64,000 nt of DNA, from contig JBCBZG010000017.1 of assembly GCA_039815465.1 (NCBI GenBank), positions 24,098 through 88,097 on the forward strand. The letters are read 5' to 3'. The notes under the pieces were generated by a model. The model saw nothing but the letters and a program-made list of their open reading frames with translations. It did not search any database and was not told the origin of the DNA. The first letter of the stretch is position 1; the number at the start of each line of letters is the position of its first letter. This DNA is from Shimia_B sp039815465 (lineage in GTDB: Bacteria; Pseudomonadota; Alphaproteobacteria; Rhodobacterales; Rhodobacteraceae). Positions 59,926 to 64,000 of the stretch are shown here, piece after piece. The position numbers and the translations under genes were made by a program.

Positions 59926-61100
59926 CGCGTGCGGGTCAGCGCCGCGTAGCCCAGCGCAAGCACCGCGATCAGCGCCGCCATCGCAAGCAGCGCGTTGCGG
60001 TGGCCGATCTCCGCGACTTCCGCGCGCGCCAAAACGGCGCCATAGCCGGTTTGCAAGACCGGGATCGCGCCCACTGCGACGATAGAAAACACCGACGTCG
60101 CCCGCCCGATGGCGCCATCGGGCACCCGTTCCTTCAATTCAGCCAAGAGCGGGATGTAGAAATTCTGCGCAAAGATCGCGAGGACAAGCAGCGCCGCGGG
60201 CAGCCATGGCCCAAGCCCGCCCAAGAGCCCCGCAAGTGCAAAGCACCCGGCAGACAGCAGCGCCGCCCCCGGGATCGTCACGCGCCGCGACAGGCCCCGC
60301 CGCTCCAGCACGCCAAACACTGTCCCCGCCACCATCGTGGCTCCAAAAAGCACAAACAGGATCACGCCCGCATCCGACAGCGACATCCCGTGTACATCCG
60401 TAAAGTAGGGCCCACCCCAGAGCCCGGTGATGGTCACAATCGGCGCATAGGTCACGACCGAGATAAGCAGGATCGGCGCAAAGCCGGGCGTCGCCAAAAG
60501 CGTGCGAAGGCTGACGCGGCGTTCCTCGGCAGCCGCCGCGTCTTGGCCCGGCCGCGTGGCCACATAGATCGCCGCCGCCAACGCCAGTGTCCCCACCGAC
60601 AGGCCCGCAAACACCGCCCGCCAGCCCCAGGCTTCGACCAGCAACGCCAACGGGTAGGTGGCCGCCAAACCGCCCACGCCACCCAGCGTCACCATAAGCC
60701 CATTGAGATAGCCGAACTCCCCCGCTGGAAAGTTGCGCGCCAAAAGCACGTACATCCCGATCCCGGTGGAGGCGAGCCCGACCCCGATCAGCACCCGCGC
60801 CGCAAGAAGCGCGCCGTAGCCCGTGGCCAAGAGACACCCGTAGGTCCCCAATGCCACCAGCGCGATGGTCCCCGTCAGCACCACCCGCGGCCCGTATCGG
60901 TCCAGCGCCGCCCCAATCGGCCCCTGCGCCAGGATTGTGGCCACAAAGATAACGCCGATCACGACACCAAGCTGCTCCGCACTCAGCAGGAAATCCCCGG
61001 CCCAGAGCGGTGCTGCCACGGCTCCCGCAGCGCGGTGAAACTGGCCCAGCGCGAATAAGGACACGCAAATGGACAGCAGGATGTATTGTCGGGTGGTCAT
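59922..61100 (-). CDS. MFS transporter
   Basis: This 392-residue protein has twelve predicted helices. The MFS loop motif between helices 2 and 3 is in GPIGAALDRYGPRVVLTG. A GFG-like GGVGGLAATYPLALLVEAWGWRAVFAG segment covers helix 5. The substrate is unknown. The ATG at 61100 is used; a TTG one codon before is less likely. It precedes repeat element A3, which lies between it and bciA. Confidence 0.9.
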   Translation of the reverse strand: MTTRQYILLSICVSLFALGQFHRAAGAVAAPLWAGDFLLSAEQLGVVIGVIFVATILAQGPIGAALDRYGPRVVLTGTIALVALGTYGCLLATGYGALLAARVLIGVGLASTGIGMYVLLARNFPAGEFGYLNGLMVTLGGVGGLAATYPLALLVEAWGWRAVFAGLSVGTLALAAAIYVATRPGQDAAAAEERRVSLRTLLATPGFAPILLISVVTYAPIVTITGLWGGPYFTDVHGMSLSDAGVILFVLFGATMVAGTVFGVLERRGLSRRVTIPGAALLSAGCFALAGLLGGLGPWLPAALLVLAIFAQNFYIPLLAELKERVPDGAIGRATSVFSIVAVGAIPVLQTGYGAVLARAEVAEIGHRNALLAMAALIAVLALGYAALTRTR

Positions 61101-61155
61101 CAACGTAACCTAAAGCGGGCCCATAATCGTTTGCAACGTAACCACGCAGAAACGA

Positions 61156-61235
61156 GGGCAGCCCACGTCCGCGGGTGGGGGCAGTTGCCCCCGCCCAGGG
61201 GGGCGGACGGGGGCTGCCCGGTGGTTCCCACCGGG
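61156..61235 (-). repeat. Structured repeat family A, copy 3 (three-hairpin 3' element)
   Basis: The outer stem GGGCAG...CTGCCC (one mismatch) encloses an inner hairpin GGGTGGGGGCA/TGCCCCCGCCC. A CCCGGTGG-TTC-CCACCGGG hairpin follows at 61217-61235. It starts 10 bases past the bciA stop on the minus strand, in the same orientation as copies 1 and 2. Confidence 0.8.
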
Positions 61236-61245
61236 CGGAAATCTC

Positions 61246-62142
61246 TCAAAACACCGCATGGGCCCCGCGGTCGTCGACCACCTCCCGCGCGGCCAAGGCG
61301 CGGTAGTGATCGGCCAGCGTATCGGTACCGTATTCCGGCGTGGCATCAGCGTCATAGGCGGTGCCATTCCAAACGAGCATACTCTCCGTCGCGTAGTAAT
61401 GCCCGATCCGCGCCAACGCGGCCTTTTCCATCAGCTTGGGTGCCCAGACCCCCGGCAGCTTGCGCGGCAGTTCCAGCGCCGCCGCGATCCCGGACAAAAG
61501 CCTAGGCGTTACTGAGCGGGTGCGCACCTCCACACCCAACGCGTCCCCCATCAGGCGCGCTTGGTCCAAAGGGGTCAGCGCGGGGCCGGGCCCGCCAATG
61601 GGCAACACCGCGTTCTCGCGCCCGGGGACGGACAGACACTCCACCAAATAGCGTGCCAGATCCGCGTCCGAAATCGGCTTGCACGCGGTCAGTGTCCCAT
61701 TCCCAAAGGTGAGGAACGGTTTGCCCGCGCGCACCCGTTCCACCTGACCAGACAGGGATTTGAAATAGGCCGTCGGGCGCACGATAGAATAGGTCAGGCC
61801 AGACCCCGCAAGCTCCGCCTCAAAGGCGAGCTTGGCATACTGAAACGCCAGCCGCGGCTTTTGCACACAAATCGCCGACAGCATCACAAACCGCGTCACA
61901 CCCGCCGCCTGGGCCGCGCGCAGTGCCGCCGCATTGAGCCCGTGATCCACCGCCCACGCGTCCCGCGGCACCCCGCTGCGCGACGCAATGCAGGAGATCA
62001 CAGCCTCCATCCCCGTCATGGCCGGGCCCAAATCCGCGTAATCCGCCCGGCCCGGTGTGCGCACCTCGTGCCCGCCCAGCCGCAACGCCGACAGCGTCGC
62101 CCGGCCAACCGTGCCCGTAGCGCCAAGGAGAGTGACTTTCAT
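61246..62142 (-). CDS. bciA: Divinyl (proto)chlorophyllide 8-vinyl reductase, BciA-like
   Basis: This 298-residue atypical SDR has an N-terminal LLGATGTVGRATL nucleotide motif. The middle (LSAICVQKPRLAFQYAKLAFE, TYSIVRPTAYFKSLSGQVERVRAGKPFL, LTACKPISDADLARYL) and the end (KAALARIGHYYATESMLV, and RGAHAVF at the C-terminus) match what I recall of BciA/DVR enzymes, including Rhodobacter BciA. It would reduce the 8-vinyl group with NADPH during bacteriochlorophyll synthesis. It is a little shorter than ~340-residue relatives because of a compact N-terminal half. No other photosynthesis gene is in this window. Confidence 0.75.
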   Translation of the reverse strand: MKVTLLGATGTVGRATLSALRLGGHEVRTPGRADYADLGPAMTGMEAVISCIASRSGVPRDAWAVDHGLNAAALRAAQAAGVTRFVMLSAICVQKPRLAFQYAKLAFEAELAGSGLTYSIVRPTAYFKSLSGQVERVRAGKPFLTFGNGTLTACKPISDADLARYLVECLSVPGRENAVLPIGGPGPALTPLDQARLMGDALGVEVRTRSVTPRLLSGIAAALELPRKLPGVWAPKLMEKAALARIGHYYATESMLVWNGTAYDADATPEYGTDTLADHYRALAAREVVDDRGAHAVF

Positions 62143-62186
62143 GCTGTCAGTTTATTCTGACACCTTGCCCGAGAAAAGCCGTTCTT

Positions 62187-62822
62187 TCAGACGCGCCGCG
62201 CCCGCGCGCCCAGGGCGCCAAGCCCCAAGGCAGACAGTAGCAGAAACGCGGAGGCAGGCAGCGGCACCGGGGCGGCATCGGCCAGCACAACCACATCATC
62301 GACCAACGAATCCGCGGTCCCCACTCCCGTGGTTCCAAACATCCGCAACGTATAGGTGCCCGCACCCAGCACGCTCGTCAGCGACAGCTGCTTTTGATCC
62401 CAAATCGTGAGATGCGCCGAGGTCACATAGCTGCCCTGAGCGACGACCGCGCTGCTCTGATCTGTCAGCTGCACGCTGTAGAGCGATGATCCCGATGGAA
62501 TGGCCGTGTTGTCGGACCAAGAGATGCTGTCGATCACGTCACCCGCGCCAATGGTAAAGGTCTGCTCGATCCCAGAGGACGGCGTGTTCCCGATATCTGC
62601 GTATTGCGGGCCCGTCGCGCCGAGCAAGGGCCACACATTCCCCGCGGGCGTGTTCATGAGGAACGGCAAGGTGCTCCAACCTGGCACAATCGCGCCTGCC
62701 AGAATCGTGTTCGGCCCGATGAACGTGTCGTCAAAACTGCTATTCGCGATGACGTTGACCGGCGATGCGTGACCAGGCGCCGCGAGCGTGACCATCGCCG
62801 CCAAAACTGCCAGAACCCTCAT
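62187..62822 (-). CDS. VPLPA-CTERM sorting domain protein
   Basis: The precursor has 211 residues. The signal peptide (RVLAVLAAMVTLAAPGHA) is followed by an N-terminal PVNVIANSSFDDTFIG pattern seen in carbohydrate-associated surface proteins. The C-terminus APVPLPASAFLLLSALGLGALGARARRV is the exosortase recognition signal. The ATG at 62822 has AGGAGG seven bases upstream. That site is part of a duplicated GGCTCAGGAGG stretch. It is the second such protein in this window, after the one at 41859. Confidence 0.85.
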   Translation of the reverse strand: MRVLAVLAAMVTLAAPGHASPVNVIANSSFDDTFIGPNTILAGAIVPGWSTLPFLMNTPAGNVWPLLGATGPQYADIGNTPSSGIEQTFTIGAGDVIDSISWSDNTAIPSGSSLYSVQLTDQSSAVVAQGSYVTSAHLTIWDQKQLSLTSVLGAGTYTLRMFGTTGVGTADSLVDDVVVLADAAPVPLPASAFLLLSALGLGALGARARRV

Positions 62823-62896
62823 GTGCAATCCTCCTGAGCCTCCTGAGCCTTATGGCGAGATTAATCCCCTTGGCCTCACGCGACAAGACAGCTGCC

Positions 62897-63634
62897 TCAT
62901 GCGCCCTCAGCACGACCAGCACGGCGGCGGGGCCGTGGATGGGCGCGGATGCCAAACGCCTTGCGCGCCGTGACGAGCCGCAGATCGTCGGGGTCCATCC
63001 CCATGCTCAGGATCGTATCCGCGTCATAACGCGCCTTGGCCCGCTCCCGCGCGTAGCCCGTCCCAAAAAGCCGGTCGATCCACCCCATGCCAAAGCTGAC
63101 GTGAAAGGTGGCCTCATGGTCGGCAAAGTGGTGCCGCATATGGCTCTCTGTGACTGTGCGGCCAAACCAGCCCTTGGGCACGTTGAGATGGGCAAGCGTG
63201 TGGCAGTATTCATAGAAGGCGAAGGCACTGACCGAACCCACAAAAATCGCCACCGCGGGCCACAGCACCGCATAGGGGAGGCCAACAAGCGGCCAAAGGA
63301 CAAGCGCGTGAATGGCCAGGGACGTCAGACCAAACCGCACAGCATACCAATGGTCGTCGCCGGTAAAGAACTCCGGGTCCTTCGGAAACTCGTGATGGCC
63401 AATATGGGACCGGTAGAGCGCGTTAAACGTCCCCTGATCCGTCGGCGGCTCCCGATGCAGCAAAAAGCGGTGAAGCAGATACTCCACAAAGAATTGCAAA
63501 ACGACGCCATAGACCAGCGCAGCCAGAAACCACGGGGTCCAAAAGAGCGCTGCAAGCGCAAGGCCGGTGAGCCAGAACGGCAAAAGCCGGTGCAAACTGC
63601 CCATGCTCATCAAAATGCGTAACGTGGCGATCAT
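62897..63634 (-). CDS. Fatty acid hydroxylase/sterol desaturase-type membrane protein
   Basis: The protein has 245 residues. Four hydrophobic segments surround the diiron histidine boxes: HRFLLHREPP, RSHIGHHEFP, EYCHTLAHLN and ESHMRHHFADHEATFHVSFGMGWIDRLFGTGY. This is the fatty-acid hydroxylase superfamily. It would hydroxylate or desaturate a lipid in the inner membrane. The ATG at 63634 with AGGGA upstream starts the first helix; the longer frame lacks homology. It is not the same subfamily as the broken gene at 29124. Confidence 0.88.
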   Translation of the reverse strand: MIATLRILMSMGSLHRLLPFWLTGLALAALFWTPWFLAALVYGVVLQFFVEYLLHRFLLHREPPTDQGTFNALYRSHIGHHEFPKDPEFFTGDDHWYAVRFGLTSLAIHALVLWPLVGLPYAVLWPAVAIFVGSVSAFAFYEYCHTLAHLNVPKGWFGRTVTESHMRHHFADHEATFHVSFGMGWIDRLFGTGYARERAKARYDADTILSMGMDPDDLRLVTARKAFGIRAHPRPRRRAGRAEGA

Positions 63635-64000
63635 AGCTGTCCCTCCCGACCTCGATGGTAGGGACTGAGGCCGTCGTTGAAAACGGATCTCCGCGAAACC
63701 GTCCCGCAAACGTGGCGTCCAACCCGCATGACGCATGACCCGGGCGCCGCTCAACGCCCGCAGTCACGAGACCACACTCCGAGCGGGGGCAAAAGTTTTT
63801 CAAAAACTTTTCCATGCGCGGCGGTGGCGCGCTTTGCGCGGGTGCCGCGATGCGAACGCTCCGCCTCAAGCCCCGCGCGCGCAGCGCGCTCCCCTTCAGG
63901 TTCAAGCCAGCGTCAGCTGGCGCAGAAGGGAGGCGGGGGCACAGCACCAACGGGGTTGTTCGGGTTCCTATTATGGGCGATCCTTGGACGTACATTGAAG
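63635..64000. other. 366-bp region at the right edge without a supported gene
   Basis: Contents: the hydroxylase leader; an inverted repeat AAAAGTTTTT-C-AAAAACTTTT (63791-63811) that could form a hairpin; and family B repeat copy 4 (63870-63933). An ATG at 63973 runs open to the window edge for nine codons without a ribosome binding site, and is too short to judge. Confidence 0.5.
63870..63933 (-). repeat. Dispersed repeat family B, copy 4
   Basis: On the minus strand it reads CCTCCCTTCTGCG, then the hairpin CCAGCTGACGCTGG, CTTGAAC, and a GCGCGC hairpin ending GGGGC, the same order as copies 1 and 3. The hairpin loop differs from the other copies while the stem is kept. Confidence 0.75.

Noticed and set aside
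63973..64000. An ATG-started frame running off the right edge
   Set aside because: Only nine codons are visible, with no ribosome binding site and no family clue.
1..64000. CRISPR arrays, tRNA/rRNA genes, insertion sequences, integrases, att sites
   Set aside because: No regular spacer-repeat pattern, cloverleaf with CCA-like end, transposase or integrase was found on reading the intergenic regions. The repeats seen are palindromic, dispersed and short.

Overview
The window is about 65% GC, tightly packed, and codes on both strands. Gene content and gene order point to an alphaproteobacterium of the family Rhodobacteraceae (Roseobacter-like). The supporting features are leuS-lptE-holA, histone-deacetylase-like/xseB/ispA/dxs, a CenR-like response regulator, two VPLPA-CTERM proteins, fused GcvT-type demethylating dehydrogenases, and a BciA-like divinyl (proto)chlorophyllide reductase. 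This is chromosomal sequence. I see no rRNA, tRNA, insertion sequence, integrase, prophage or CRISPR.

Layout. 1-5.3 kb (minus strand): the 3'-truncated gene of a thioredoxin/TPR co-chaperone, a low-GC leucine-rich-repeat protein, a HalD/BesD-like 2-oxoglutarate oxygenase, exonuclease III, a VOC protein and a methyltransferase. 5.3-5.6 kb: two tandem, homologous small-RNA-like units downstream of a response regulator. 6.4-10.3 kb: ribA, an L,D-transpeptidase, a YggS-type PLP protein and a porin. 10.4-15.5 kb: a DUF3576 lipoprotein, leuS, lptE, holA and a GST. 15.5-24.4 kb: a flavoprotein, MscS, the deacetylase-like gene with xseB, ispA and dxs, a membrane protein, an epimerase and a methyltransferase. 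24.4-28.7 kb: a carnitine/crotonobetaine-type acyl-CoA module. 29.1-31.2 kb: a fatty-acid hydroxylase-like gene broken by two amber codons, a membrane-anchored LAS-type peptidase and a DUF6958 gene. 31.3-35.4 kb: a class II aldolase divergent from adenine deaminase and AMP nucleosidase (purine salvage). 35.6-41.7 kb: HU, a DMT transporter, CcdA with a periplasmic thioredoxin, a gamma-glutamyltransferase, a STAS/anti-sigma-kinase pair and a thiolase. 41.9-51.2 kb: a VPLPA-CTERM protein, then a one-carbon demethylation island (XRE-cupin regulator, LysE exporter, GFA protein, two GcvT-fused FAD dehydrogenases, a PNPOx-like protein and a homocysteine methyltransferase). 51.3-63.6 kb: RarD, a pseudouridine synthase, ALDH divergent from a 1-Cys peroxiredoxin, a glycosyltransferase, pnp, a YHYH protein, an MFS transporter, bciA, a second VPLPA-CTERM protein and a fatty-acid hydroxylase.

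Together the catabolic genes suggest a marine-type heterotroph that uses quaternary amines and methylated glycines. The acyl-CoA module could feed carnitine carbon inward. The GcvT dehydrogenases would strip N-methyl groups to folate, GFA would deal with leaked formaldehyde, and homocysteine methyltransferase could re-use methyl groups. BciA hints at (bacterio)chlorophyll synthesis elsewhere in the genome.

The most distinctive non-coding structures are the tandem sRNA-like units at 5326-5575 and an ~80-bp three-hairpin element. The element occurs three times, each copy immediately 3' of a minus-strand gene, with compensatory base changes between copies. A second dispersed repeat family has four copies.
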